Of a stretch of 14,528 bases of DNA, positions 6,504 to 13,534 are shown one piece after another. The position numbers and the translations under genes were made by a program. The stretch covers positions 1 to 14,528 of the forward strand of contig JAFLUO010000041.1 of NCBI GenBank assembly GCA_022508705.1, written 5' to 3'. The DNA is from Oscillospiraceae bacterium. Lineage in GTDB: Bacteria > Bacillota > Clostridia > Oscillospirales > Acutalibacteraceae. The number at the start of each line of letters is the position of its first letter. Positions within the stretch are counted from its first letter, which is position 1. The notes below the pieces were generated by a model. That model was not told where the DNA came from. It saw only the letters and a list, made by a program, of their open reading frames with translations, and searched no databases.

Positions 6504-7373
6504 ATGAAAATAATTACTGCACATATAAATAAAAAAATATTTATAATTCCCGTAATTCTTATAGCCTTAATCTGCGCTTTAACCGTTTTCTTTACAAAAA
6601 ATAAGATAACAAAGACTCCTATGCAGGAAACAAAATCAAGTACAGAAAATCTAACGGAAAAAGCAGAAACAACAGAATTAACTGAAGGTGCTGAAACCGC
6701 AAAACATATGAAAGATAAAAACGGCAACGACTATTTTCCGAAAAGCAGTGTGACGGTTTATTTGACATTTGACGACGGCCCTTCAAAAAATACGCCTCAA
6801 ATTCTTGCTTTACTTGAAAAATACGGAATTGGTGCTACTTTTTTCGTTATTAACGGGCAATATAATGATTATATGAAGGATATCGCAAACAGCGAAAGCG
6901 TGTTAGCACTTCACTCGTATTCACACAAATATCCCGAAATATATTCTTCCGAAAAAGCGTTTCTTGACGATTTAGAGAAAATTCACGATTTAGTCAAAAG
7001 TGAAACGGGAGTCGATACAAAAATCATCCGATTTCCCGGCGGAAGCAGTAACACAATAAGCAGAAAATACTGCAAGGGAATTATGACAAATCTTGTAAAA
7101 GACGTTGAAGAGGCAGGATACATCTATTTTGATTGGAATTGCGACAGCGGAGATGCCGAAGGACAGACACTGAGTGCAGAAAAACAAATAAAAAAAGCAA
7201 CTCAATATTCAAAAAATGCGGAGAATATAGTAATTTTAATGCATGATATAAATGTTTACGGAGTAAGTCTTGAAGCACTGACCGGCATTATAGATTTTTA
7301 CCAAAGCGAAGGTTTCGATTTCGGCGTAATAACAGAGAATTCGCCTTTAGTCCACCATAAAGTAAATAATTAA
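6504..7373 (+). CDS. Membrane-anchored polysaccharide deacetylase (NodB/CE4 family)
   Basis: CE4 enzymes remove N- or O-acetyl groups from peptidoglycan or other glycans using a metal ion. The 289 residues comprise a short basic N-terminus, one membrane segment about 11-30 that looks uncleaved, a Thr/Glu/Lys-rich linker about 36-78 and a catalytic domain about 82-285. Motifs in order: TFDDGPS (88-94, catalytic and metal Asp), HSYSH (137-141, two metal-binding His), RFPGGSS (176-182), DWNCDSGD (210-217) and LMHD (245-248, catalytic His). All key residues are present, so it should be active outside the cell on wall glycan; the exact substrate cannot be read. GGGGG (6492-6496) precedes ATG. The gene has a terminator before it and no clear promoter or terminator of its own that I can see. 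Confidence 0.92.
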   Translation: MKIITAHINKKIFIIPVILIALICALTVFFTKNKITKTPMQETKSSTENLTEKAETTELTEGAETAKHMKDKNGNDYFPKSSVTVYLTFDDGPSKNTPQILALLEKYGIGATFFVINGQYNDYMKDIANSESVLALHSYSHKYPEIYSSEKAFLDDLEKIHDLVKSETGVDTKIIRFPGGSSNTISRKYCKGIMTNLVKDVEEAGYIYFDWNCDSGDAEGQTLSAEKQIKKATQYSKNAENIVILMHDINVYGVSLEALTGIIDFYQSEGFDFGVITENSPLVHHKVNN

Positions 7374-7490
7374 ATGTGAAATGTGTATAAAATTTGGAAG
7401 TTTGCATTGTCAAATTAAACAAAGATAAAAGTAGTTTTTTTGCGGTTTTTGTTTTTCTAACCGAAATAATATTTTGGGCAATGAAATTCA

Positions 7491-7518
7491 TTGACTGAAA
7501 AAAGTTTTATGCTATAAT
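7491..7518 (+). promoter_or_regulatory. Predicted sigma-A promoter of the HPr gene
   Basis: TTGACT (7491-7496) and TATAAT (7513-7518) have a 16-base spacer and an extended -10 TG at 7510-7511. The leader of about 60 bases is AT-rich and contains no obvious catabolite-repression (cre) site. The stretch 7374-7490 before it holds only AT-rich sequence with no gene. Confidence 0.8.
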
Positions 7519-7583
7519 ATGAAATAAGAGAAAATGAATTTTACACTATAAATTATTTTATCATTGTTTGGGAGAATGCTATT

Positions 7584-7847
7584 ATGTACACAAAAGATGT
7601 TGAAGTAAAGAATCAAGTCGGCCTTCACGCCCGTCCTGCTACTTTTTTCATTCAGAAAGCAAATGAATTTAAGTCGTCAATTTGGGTTGAAAAGGAAGAC
7701 AGAAGAGTTAATGCAAAGAGCCTTCTCGGTGTGTTATCTCTTGGAATTATGGGCGGTACAACAATTCGTATTCATGCAAGCGGTTCTGATGAAGAGCAGG
7801 CTGTTGACGAACTTGTAAAACTTGTTGAGTCAGGCTTTGCTGAGTAA
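7584..7847 (+). CDS. ptsH: HPr family phosphocarrier protein
   Basis: HPr carries phosphate from enzyme I to sugar-specific EIIA proteins of the PTS, and in Firmicutes HPr phosphorylated on Ser46 is a corepressor for CcpA. The 87 residues have the active-site motif GLHARPA with His15, and NAKSLLGVLSLG with Ser46, so both phosphorylation sites are present. That argues against Crh, which lacks the histidine. The gene stands alone between its own promoter and a strong terminator, not next to ptsI. GGGAG (7570-7574) lies nine bases before ATG. A genome may hold more than one HPr-like gene, so the symbol is less sure than the family. Confidence 0.93.
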   Translation: MYTKDVEVKNQVGLHARPATFFIQKANEFKSSIWVEKEDRRVNAKSLLGVLSLGIMGGTTIRIHASGSDEEQAVDELVKLVESGFAE

Positions 7848-7860
7848 TGGCACTTTTTGG

Positions 7861-7894
7861 GGCACATCGCTTTTGCGGTGTGCCTTGTTTTTTT
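7861..7894 (+). terminator. Intrinsic terminator after the HPr gene
   Basis: GGCACATCGC (7861-7870) pairs with GCGGTGTGCC (7875-7884) with one G-U pair around a TTTT loop, followed by TTG and seven T. It is a strong terminator just before the uvrC ribosome binding site. Confidence 0.9.
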
Positions 7895-7913
7895 ATGAAA
7901 AGAGGTGACACGG

Positions 7914-9770
7914 TTGAATCCTAAAATTAAATTATTGCGGGAAAAAGCAATGAAACTGCCGTTAACTCCGGGAGTTTATATTATGAAAAACTCCAAAGGT
8001 AAAATTATATATATCGGCAAAGCGAAAAAGCTTAAAAACCGTGTCAGTCAATATTTTGGCTCTCAGAACGGACATGCACTAAAGGTTCGCAAAATGGTTG
8101 AAAACGTTGACGATTTTGATTATATTCTTTGCGAGTCCGAGTTTGAGGCGCTGGTTCTTGAGGCGAGTCTGATAAAACAGAATATGCCGAAATACAACAT
8201 TCTTTTAAAGGATGATAAGGGTTACAGTTATATAAAAGTGACAAATGACCCGTACAGAAAAATATCGGCAGTTCTTCAAAAGGATGACAGCGGTTCGCAG
8301 TTTATAGGGCCGTACACCAGCTCTTATTCCGTTAAGCAGTCCGTTGATGAAGCCAATAAAATTTTCAGACTTCCGCAGTGCAACAAGGTGTTCCCGAGAG
8401 ATATGAAAAAGGGCAGACCGTGCCTTAATTTCCATATTGACAGGTGCATGGGCGTTTGCACGGGTAAAATACCCCAGTCTGAGTACGACGAAGCGATAAA
8501 CGAGGCGTTAAAATTTCTTGACGGAGATGTAAACTCAGTAATTAAATCCCTTGAAGAGAAAATGCAGACAGCGGCTGAAAATCTTCAATTTGAGGCCGCC
8601 GCCAAATACAGAGATAAAATCAACGCAATTAAAAATATGCAGTCAAAGCAAAAGGTGGTTACGGAAACAACCGAGTCAAAGGATGTTTTTGCTGCTGCCT
8701 CCAACGGCGATGACATATGCGTGGTCGTTCTTCGTTTTAACGGCGGAAGACTATGTGACAGCGAGCATTTCTTTCTTGACGGCGAGGCAAACGGAAAAAT
8801 GCGTACCGATTTTCTTATGCAGTATTACAATATGCGCAATTCCGTTCCGAAAAAGGTAATTTTAGACGAAGCGTGCGACGATATTGAGCTTGTTGAGAAA
8901 TACCTGACGGAGCTTAGAGGTAACAAGTGTACCGTTTTTGTTCCGTCACGGGGTGAAGGCTTTAAGCTTGTTAATATGTGCCGTGAAAACGCCTTTGAAA
9001 AGCTTGCTCAGAAAAAAGGCAGAGCAGGCCGAGATGTCCGCGCCCTTGAAGAGCTTAAAGAACTTTTAGGTCTTGTCAGTACTCCCGAATATATTGAATC
9101 GTACGACATTTCCCATACAGCAGGTGCAGACAATGTTGCAGGTATGATAGTTTTCAAAAACGGTAAGCCCTTAAAGCGTGCATACAGAACATTTTCAATA
9201 AAATCCTTTACAGGACAGGATGACTACGGCTCAATGCGTGAGGTGCTGACCAGACGCTTTAACGAATATTTGCTTCATAAAGATGACGGAGAAGAAGAGG
9301 GCTTCGGTAAACTGCCGGATCTTATTTTGCTTGACGGCGGTTTAGGTCAGGTAAATGCAGTAAAAGAAGCGATTGCACCCTTTAACCTTGATATTCCCGT
9401 GTTCGGCATGGTGAAAGACAATAAACACAGAACAAGAGCAATAGCCCATAACGGCGGTGAAATAGCAATAAACGACAACCGTTCCGTTTTTACCCTTGTT
9501 TCCGAAATTCAGGAGGAGGTACACCGCTTTTCAATCGGCTATCACAGAAAGAAGCACACTAAAAACGGCTTAACTCTATCGCTTACGCAAATAAACGGAA
9601 TAGGCGAGCAAAAGGCAAAGGCCCTTTTCAAAGAATTTAAAACCATAAGGGCAATAAAATCTGCAAGCGTCGAAGAGCTTCAAAAGGTAAAAGGAATAAA
9701 CCGCGACCTTGCAGAGAAAATTTATTTGTATTACAACGGAACAAACGATGAAGAATACGGTAATTTTTGA
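7914..9770 (+). CDS. uvrC: UvrABC excinuclease subunit C
   Basis: UvrC makes the two incisions flanking a DNA lesion in nucleotide excision repair. The 618 residues have: GIY-YIG nuclease about 18-95 (PGVYIM, IYIGKA, Arg43, Glu83); a four-cysteine region with Cys156, 170, 178 and 182 matching the reported iron-sulfur site of UvrC; a UVR domain about 208-242 that meets UvrB; an RNase H-like nuclease about 390-545 (ESYDISH, QDDYGSM, LLDGGLGQV, EVHRF); and tandem helix-hairpin-helix about 557-608. The start is TTG at 7914, because AGAGGTG (7901-7907) is six bases upstream; an in-frame GTG at 7905 lies inside that site. It overlaps the next gene by 23 bases. I see no clear promoter after the HPr terminator. 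Confidence 0.97.
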   Translation: MNPKIKLLREKAMKLPLTPGVYIMKNSKGKIIYIGKAKKLKNRVSQYFGSQNGHALKVRKMVENVDDFDYILCESEFEALVLEASLIKQNMPKYNILLKDDKGYSYIKVTNDPYRKISAVLQKDDSGSQFIGPYTSSYSVKQSVDEANKIFRLPQCNKVFPRDMKKGRPCLNFHIDRCMGVCTGKIPQSEYDEAINEALKFLDGDVNSVIKSLEEKMQTAAENLQFEAAAKYRDKINAIKNMQSKQKVVTETTESKDVFAAASNGDDICVVVLRFNGGRLCDSEHFFLDGEANGKMRTDFLMQYYNMRNSVPKKVILDEACDDIELVEKYLTELRGNKCTVFVPSRGEGFKLVNMCRENAFEKLAQKKGRAGRDVRALEELKELLGLVSTPEYIESYDISHTAGADNVAGMIVFKNGKPLKRAYRTFSIKSFTGQDDYGSMREVLTRRFNEYLLHKDDGEEEGFGKLPDLILLDGGLGQVNAVKEAIAPFNLDIPVFGMVKDNKHRTRAIAHNGGEIAINDNRSVFTLVSEIQEEVHRFSIGYHRKKHTKNGLTLSLTQINGIGEQKAKALFKEFKTIRAIKSASVEELQKVKGINRDLAEKIYLYYNGTNDEEYGNF

Positions 9771-10422
9771 TTTAGACGGTACAATTCTCAATACTCTTGA
9801 CGATTTGACCGATGCGGTAAATTTTGCCATGAGGTCGCAGAACTTTCCCGAACATTCGGCTGAAACAGTAAAAACATTTGTAGGAAACGGAATAAGAAAG
9901 CTTATTGAGCGTTCAGTACCTCAACATTGCAGTAATGAAATGTTGGAAGAATGTTTTACAGAGTTTTGCGATTATTACAAAGAGCATTTGAACGACAAAA
10001 CTTCCGCCTATGACGGAATTATGGAATTGCTCCATGACCTTCAAAATTTAGGCTTTAAAACCGCCGTTGTAACAAATAAAGCTGACTTTGCGGCGAAAAT
10101 CTTGTGCGAAAAAATATTCGGGGATTTAATAACGGTAACCGTCGGCTCAAATGACAGTATAAAGCATAAGCCTTATCCCGACGGCACGCTGAAAGCATTG
10201 GAAATACTCGGCGCAAGGGCAGAAAACGCATTTTTTGTGGGCGATTCGGACGTTGATGTAAGGACTGCCCAAAATGCAAGAATTGATTTTATCGGCGTGC
10301 TTTGGGGCTTTCGTGACAAAGCCGTTTTGGAGGGTGCAGGGGCAACTGTATTTGCAAAGAATCCGCAGGAACTTAAAGCACTTTTGACCGACGCAAAACA
10401 TCGCATTTTCCAAAAAACTTGA
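9748..10422 (+). CDS. HAD-superfamily phosphatase, phosphoglycolate phosphatase-like
   Basis: The 224-residue protein belongs to the HAD subfamily with an alpha-helical cap. Motifs: I VIFDLDGTILNT with the nucleophile Asp8 and Asp10; cap about 15-85; II VVTNKAD with Thr109; III Lys141 in HKPYPDG; IV FVGDSDVDVRTAQNA with the metal-binding acids near 166-170. Gph-type enzymes remove 2-phosphoglycolate, which can arise from 3'-phosphoglycolate ends repaired in DNA, so pairing with uvrC is suggestive, but HAD substrates cannot be told from sequence and pyrophosphatase PpaX-like use is also possible. ATG at 9748 lies 23 bases inside uvrC and begins right at motif I; translation is probably coupled. 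Confidence 0.9.
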   Translation: MKNTVIFDLDGTILNTLDDLTDAVNFAMRSQNFPEHSAETVKTFVGNGIRKLIERSVPQHCSNEMLEECFTEFCDYYKEHLNDKTSAYDGIMELLHDLQNLGFKTAVVTNKADFAAKILCEKIFGDLITVTVGSNDSIKHKPYPDGTLKALEILGARAENAFFVGDSDVDVRTAQNARIDFIGVLWGFRDKAVLEGAGATVFAKNPQELKALLTDAKHRIFQKT

Positions 10423-10447
10423 CAAATCGACGAAAAATTGTAATAAT
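10419..10447 (+). promoter_or_regulatory. Predicted sigma-A promoter of rsmD-coaD
   Basis: TTGACA (10419-10424) overlaps the stop codon of the HAD gene. AATAAT (10442-10447) follows after 17 bases, with an extended -10 TG at 10439-10440. The start would be near 10454, 25 bases before the rsmD ATG. No terminator separates it from the gene upstream. Confidence 0.7.
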
Positions 10448-10478
10448 ATAACATCGGAATGACATATTGGAGTAGCTT

Positions 10479-11018
10479 ATGAGAGTTATTACAGGTGAAG
10501 CACGGGGCAGGCGTCTTGTAACTTTGGAAGGCGATGATGTCCGCCCCACGACCGATAAAGTTAAAGAGGGAATATTTAATATTATTCAGTTTGATATTCC
10601 CGGTGCACGGGTTCTTGACCTGTTCGCAGGGTCAGGGCAGTTGGGAATTGAGGCGATTTCAAGAGGCGCAAAGCATTGCTGTTTTGTAGACGCTTCAAAG
10701 CGTTCTCTTGACGTTGTCAAAGAAAATCTTAAGTGTTGCGGTTTTGAAAAAAGAGCAAGTACATTTTTGGGCGATTCAATTTCTTATATAACCCTTTCAC
10801 ACGATATGTTTGATATTGTATTTCTTGATCCGCCTTACCGAAAACAGCTTATTGACAAGGCTTTGCCTATACTCGCTTCTAAGGTGAGCGACGGCGGAAT
10901 TATCGTATGTGAAACCGCTGTTGAAGAAGAGCTTCCCAAAACGGCAGGAGACTTCACACTCACCCGTGAATATAAATACGGTAAAATCAAAATTACCACG
11001 TACAGAAAGAATAAGTGA
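10479..11018 (+). CDS. rsmD: 16S rRNA (guanine966-N2)-methyltransferase RsmD
   Basis: RsmD methylates N2 of G966 in 16S rRNA of the 30S subunit. The 179 residues start MRVITGEARGRRL, followed by RPTTDKVKEGIFN and a Rossmann methyltransferase fold with motif I LDLFAGSGQLGIEA for S-adenosylmethionine, VDASKRSLDVV at motif II, and the N6/N2 methyltransferase motif FLDPPY. Length is typical. GGAG (10469-10472) lies six bases before ATG. coaD follows after four bases, the usual arrangement in Firmicutes. Confidence 0.96.
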   Translation: MRVITGEARGRRLVTLEGDDVRPTTDKVKEGIFNIIQFDIPGARVLDLFAGSGQLGIEAISRGAKHCCFVDASKRSLDVVKENLKCCGFEKRASTFLGDSISYITLSHDMFDIVFLDPPYRKQLIDKALPILASKVSDGGIIVCETAVEEELPKTAGDFTLTREYKYGKIKITTYRKNK

Positions 11019-11022
11019 TTTT

Positions 11023-11520
11023 ATGAGAACTGTTATTTGCCCGGGCTCTTTTGATCCGATAACAAACGGGCATCTTGATATTATTGAGCGCAGTTCTGTG
11101 CTTTTTGACAAAGTAATAGCAACCGTTATGTTTAATCCTGCTAAGAAAAACAATTTTTGCTTTTCTCCCGAGGAGCGCGCAGAGCTTATTCGCCGTTGCA
11201 CATCGCATCTTCCTAACGTTGAGGTCAGGGTTGCAGACGGGCTTTTGGCGGAATACGCAAAGGAATGCGGTGCTATTGCAGTCGTTAAAGGGCTTCGCGC
11301 TATGTCGGATTTTGAGTATGAATTTCAGCAGGCACAGCTTAATAAAAAACTGAACAGTGAGCTTGAAACGGTTTTTATTGACACAAAGAGCGAAAATATG
11401 TATTTAAGCTCGAGTATGGTAAAGCAAATTTGCGAATTGGGCGGGGATATAAGCGATTTTGTCCCTGCGGCAGTTCGTGATGATATAGTCAAAAGAATAA
11501 TGAGAGGTGCAGAAAAATGA
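11023..11520 (+). CDS. coaD: Phosphopantetheine adenylyltransferase CoaD
   Basis: CoaD joins ATP and 4'-phosphopantetheine to give dephospho-CoA, the fourth step of CoA synthesis. The 165 residues begin MRTVICPGSFDPITNGHLDI, which holds the nucleotidyltransferase (T/H)xGH motif (14-17), followed by VVKGLRAMSDFEYEFQQAQLN and the ATP-binding YLSSSMVKQI near 127-136. Length is typical. ATG at 11023 is fixed by homology; in-frame extensions upstream run inside rsmD. Its ribosome binding site is weak, so coupling to rsmD is likely. The stop overlaps the next start (ATGA). Confidence 0.97.
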   Translation: MRTVICPGSFDPITNGHLDIIERSSVLFDKVIATVMFNPAKKNNFCFSPEERAELIRRCTSHLPNVEVRVADGLLAEYAKECGAIAVVKGLRAMSDFEYEFQQAQLNKKLNSELETVFIDTKSENMYLSSSMVKQICELGGDISDFVPAAVRDDIVKRIMRGAEK

Positions 11521-12050
11521 CCATAGAAAGTTTACTTGACGAGATAAGTAATATTCTTGACGAGGGTAAAAGCGTTCCGTTTACATCAAACCTTCTGGTT
11601 GATGTAGAGGCTATCAGAACTGCTATTGAGGACATAAGACTTAATATGCCAGACGAGCTTATGCAGGCAAGAAAAATTGCTTCCGAGCGTAAAGAAATTC
11701 TTTCAAGCGCACAGTCCAATGCAGACGATATTATCGAAAAAGCCCATCTTCGCGCAAAAGAGATTATTTCAGAGGATGAGATTACACGCGGCGCTCAGGC
11801 TCAGGCTGCCGAAATTATGCAGCAGGCAAGAAACGCTGCCAACGAAATTGTTGAGCAGGCAAGAAATTCTGCAACCGAGCTTACAGAGCAGGCAAAGAAT
11901 TGGTCAACGGAAATGCGTAAGAGCGCAAGCGAATACGTTGAAAACATAGTAGCTATTGCAGATGAAACTCTTACAAACTCAGTAAATGAAATCCGCCGTA
12001 CGCGCCAGCAGCTCAGAGCCGCTTCACAGTCAAGGCGTATTGACGAGTAA
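11517..12050 (+). CDS. Coiled-coil protein with 11-residue repeats, coupled to coaD
   Basis: The 177-residue product has a helical N-terminal part (about 1-48), then one long Ala/Glu/Gln/Arg-rich helix from about 50 to 170. Within it are four successive 11-residue units: AQAAEIMQQAR (95-105), NAANEIVEQAR (106-116), NSATELTEQAK (117-127) and NWSTEMRKSAS (128-138). Such hendecads form right-handed coiled coils like the stalk subunits of rotary ATPases and DivIVA-like scaffolds, which explains why relatives are often labelled ATPase or ATP synthase subunit; no nucleotide-binding motif is present. No signal peptide or membrane segment is visible, so it is probably cytoplasmic. AGAGGTG (11503-11509) and the ATGA overlap tie its translation to coaD. 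Similar genes after coaD are, to my knowledge, common in Clostridia, but the function is unknown to me. Confidence 0.88.
   Translation: MTIESLLDEISNILDEGKSVPFTSNLLVDVEAIRTAIEDIRLNMPDELMQARKIASERKEILSSAQSNADDIIEKAHLRAKEIISEDEITRGAQAQAAEIMQQARNAANEIVEQARNSATELTEQAKNWSTEMRKSASEYVENIVAIADETLTNSVNEIRRTRQQLRAASQSRRIDE
11822..11920 (+). repeat. 33-bp tandem coding repeat (three units)
   Basis: GCAGGCAA recurs at 11822, 11855 and 11888, exactly 33 bases apart, with partial conservation in between. Each unit encodes 11 residues of the coiled coil, so this is internal protein repetition rather than mobile DNA. Confidence 0.75.
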
Positions 12051-12068
12051 TTTTATATTCATTAAAAA
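12040..12068 (+). promoter_or_regulatory. Weak candidate promoter before the DUF4830-like gene
   Basis: TTGACG (12040-12045) and TAAAAA (12063-12068) are 17 bases apart. The -35 is good and the -10 is poor. The start would be near 12075, inside the hairpin arm that follows. It is supported mainly by position after the stop of the previous gene. Confidence 0.35.
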
Positions 12069-12069
12069 T

Positions 12070-12115
12070 CACCTCGCAGCATATTTATTTATAAAAATGT
12101 GTTCGAGGTGTTTTT
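12070..12115 (+). terminator. Terminator hairpin containing the next gene's ribosome binding site
   Basis: CACCTCG (12070-12076) pairs perfectly with CGAGGTG (12104-12110), extended inward by a partly paired AT-rich arm, and TTTTT follows directly. It looks like the terminator of rsmD-coaD-coiled-coil. GAGGTG (12105-12110) is also the only good ribosome binding site for the ATG at 12116, so the folded form would hide it. Confidence 0.7.
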
Positions 12116-12592
12116 ATGTTTATCTATACGGTTAAATCCAAGCAAATAAGGGCAATACTTATTATACTGTTCATTGTTTTGACGGTTTCGGTGCTCGTGT
12201 TTCTCTCAAAGGACAGCGAAAACGTTTCAAATGATAATACTCTTAATCTTAAAGCGTCAGACAACAGCGAGCGTATGAGCTTTATTTCTCAGTTCGGGTG
12301 GGAGGTTTCCGAAGAGCCGCTGGAGGTTCGTGAGGTAATAATACCCGAAGAATTTGACGACGTTTATACGCAATATAACGAAATTCAGCTTGCCCAAGGA
12401 TTTGACCTTTCTTCTTATAAGGGTGTAAGGGTAAAAAGGTGGACTTACACTATAAAAAATTATGAGGGTTATAAAGACAAAGACTGTGTAAGAATCAATA
12501 TATTGATTTTAGACGGAACCGTAATAGGCGGCGATGTTTGCTCAGTAGAGCTTGACGGATTTATGCACGGCTTTGCCAATCCGCTACAATAG
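12116..12592 (+). CDS. DUF4830-like membrane-anchored protein
   Basis: The 158 residues comprise a basic N-terminus, one membrane segment about 13-30, a polar linker to about 50, and a compact domain about 51-152. That domain has FISQFGWEVSEEPLEVREV, IPEEFDDVYTQYNEIQ, QGFDLSSYKGVRVKRWTY, VIGGDVCSVELDGFMHGF; this pattern fits the clostridial DUF4830 family as I remember it, though I could not search. Topology should place the domain outside the cell, held by the N-terminal segment. The function is unknown. GAGGTG lies five bases before ATG inside a hairpin. The gene is 23 bases upstream of the rsuA-like gene and may share its transcript. Confidence 0.8.
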   Translation: MFIYTVKSKQIRAILIILFIVLTVSVLVFLSKDSENVSNDNTLNLKASDNSERMSFISQFGWEVSEEPLEVREVIIPEEFDDVYTQYNEIQLAQGFDLSSYKGVRVKRWTYTIKNYEGYKDKDCVRINILILDGTVIGGDVCSVELDGFMHGFANPLQ

Positions 12593-12615
12593 GAACGATA
12601 GAAATAGGGTATATT

Positions 12616-13350
12616 ATGGAACGGCTTGACAAAATTCTTGCGTCACAAGGGTCATATTCCCGAAAAGACGTAAAAGCAATAATCAAAAGCGGAAGAGTTA
12701 CCGTTAACGGCGAAACCGTCAAAGACTCTTCCGTTAAAATAAATGAAAATGACGTTGTGACCCTTGACGGAACAGCGCTCACTTTAAAAAAGCATATATA
12801 CTTAATGTTGAATAAGCCTCAGGGAATAGTTTCCGCAAGCGATTCAAAAACAGAAAAAACCGTAATAGATTTAGTTCCAGAAGTATTTTTGCGTTCAGGG
12901 CTTTTTCCTGCGGGCAGACTTGATAAAGACACCGTGGGCTTTGTGCTGATTACTGATGACGGTGATTTTGCTCACAGAATTTTATCTCCTAAAAATCACG
13001 TTGTCAAAACATATGAAGCAAGGCTTGAAAGCAAACTTACCGAAACTCAAAGAACAATGATTCAAAACGGAATTGTCCTTGCCGACGGGACAACCTGTAA
13101 GGAATCAAGAGTTAAAATACTTGAAAACGGGGATAATCCGCTTGTGCAAATACAGATTTGCGAGGGCAAGTATCACCAAATAAAAAGAATGTTTGCGGCG
13201 GCAGGAAATAAAGTTATTTACCTAAAACGCACCAAAATGGGAAATTTAGATTTAGATGAAACGCTGTCTTTCGGCGAGTGCCGTGAAATTACGCCACAAG
13301 AGCTGTTGGAAATTGAGAACGGAAAATTTTTTAGTGATTTTGAACAATAA
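12616..13350 (+). CDS. rsuA: RsuA-family pseudouridine synthase
   Basis: These enzymes turn uridine into pseudouridine in rRNA (U516 of 16S for RsuA). The 244 residues have an S4 RNA-binding domain about 1-50 (RLDKILASQGSYSRKDVKAI) and a catalytic domain about 60-235 with YLMLNKPQGIVSA, then AGRLDKDTVGFVLITDDGD with the catalytic Asp103, HRILSPKNHVVKTYEARL, and EGKYHQIKRMFAAAGNKV. The catalytic motif and KTY segment are closer to RsuA than to RluB/RluF, but paralogues in this family are easily confused, so the target base is uncertain. A short AGGG lies before ATG. A terminator follows. Confidence 0.9.
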   Translation: MERLDKILASQGSYSRKDVKAIIKSGRVTVNGETVKDSSVKINENDVVTLDGTALTLKKHIYLMLNKPQGIVSASDSKTEKTVIDLVPEVFLRSGLFPAGRLDKDTVGFVLITDDGDFAHRILSPKNHVVKTYEARLESKLTETQRTMIQNGIVLADGTTCKESRVKILENGDNPLVQIQICEGKYHQIKRMFAAAGNKVIYLKRTKMGNLDLDETLSFGECREITPQELLEIENGKFFSDFEQ

Positions 13351-13361
13351 AAAAATAGGGC

Positions 13362-13410
13362 AAAAAGACTTGAAATTGCGTTGTTTGACTAATTTTTAAG
13401 TCTTTTTTTG
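13362..13410 (+). terminator. Terminator after the rsuA-like gene
   Basis: AAAAAGACTT (13362-13371) pairs with AAGTCTTTTT (13398-13407), with a further AAATT/AATTT pairing inside the loop, and T continues to 13409. It is AT-rich, so less strong than the terminator after the HPr gene, but well placed. Confidence 0.6.
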
Positions 13411-13432
13411 TGAAAAATGTTTGAAAAAATCG

Positions 13433-13459
13433 AAAAATTTCAAATTTTTGCTTGCAAAA
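13433..13459 (+). repeat. Two adjoining inverted repeats at the CdaR-type promoter
   Basis: AAAAATTT-C-AAATTTTT (13433-13449) is a perfect 8-base inverted repeat around one base, and it overlaps TTTTGC-TT-GCAAAA (13446-13459), which covers the -35 hexamer. Either could be an operator or simply intrinsically bent AT-rich DNA. Confidence 0.5.
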
Positions 13460-13480
13460 GGCGCATTTATTGTGTAAAAT
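13452..13480 (+). promoter_or_regulatory. Predicted promoter of the CdaR-type regulator gene
   Basis: TTGCAA (13452-13457) and TAAAAT (13475-13480) have a 17-base spacer. The start would be near 13487, giving a leader of about 48 bases that contains the inverted repeat at 13500-13519. Confidence 0.65.
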
Positions 13481-13499
13481 ACATAGTATCGTAATTGTA

Positions 13500-13519
13500 T
13501 TTTTGCATAAATGCAAAAA
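13500..13519 (+). repeat. Inverted repeat in the CdaR-type gene leader
   Basis: TTTTTGCAT-AA-ATGCAAAAA is a perfect 9-base inverted repeat ending two bases before the GGGGG ribosome binding site (13522-13526). It shares the half-site TTTTGC/GCAAAA with the repeat at 13446-13459, 57 bases upstream centre to centre. It may be an operator or an mRNA hairpin. Confidence 0.55.
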
Positions 13520-13534
13520 ATGGGGGTTTTCCTA

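Noticed and set aside
7374..7490. Terminator or second promoter after the deacetylase gene
   Set aside because: Only weak A/T pairings (AAACAAA with TTTGTTT) and loose -10-like strings occur, not enough to call in such AT-rich sequence.
7905..7913. GTG at 7905 as the uvrC start
   Set aside because: It is part of the AGAGGTG ribosome binding site, which is ideally spaced for TTG at 7914.
9709..9747. Longer in-frame start for the HAD phosphatase
   Set aside because: It would add 13 residues before a motif that normally starts at the N-terminus, all within uvrC coding sequence.
10909..11022. Longer in-frame start for coaD
   Set aside because: The extra 38 codons lie within rsmD, and CoaD proteins begin a few residues before PGSFDP.
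11822..11920. 33-base tandem repeat as a mobile element or CRISPR-like array
   Set aside because: It is wholly in frame, diverged at synonymous and polar positions, and explained by the 11-residue coiled-coil repeat.
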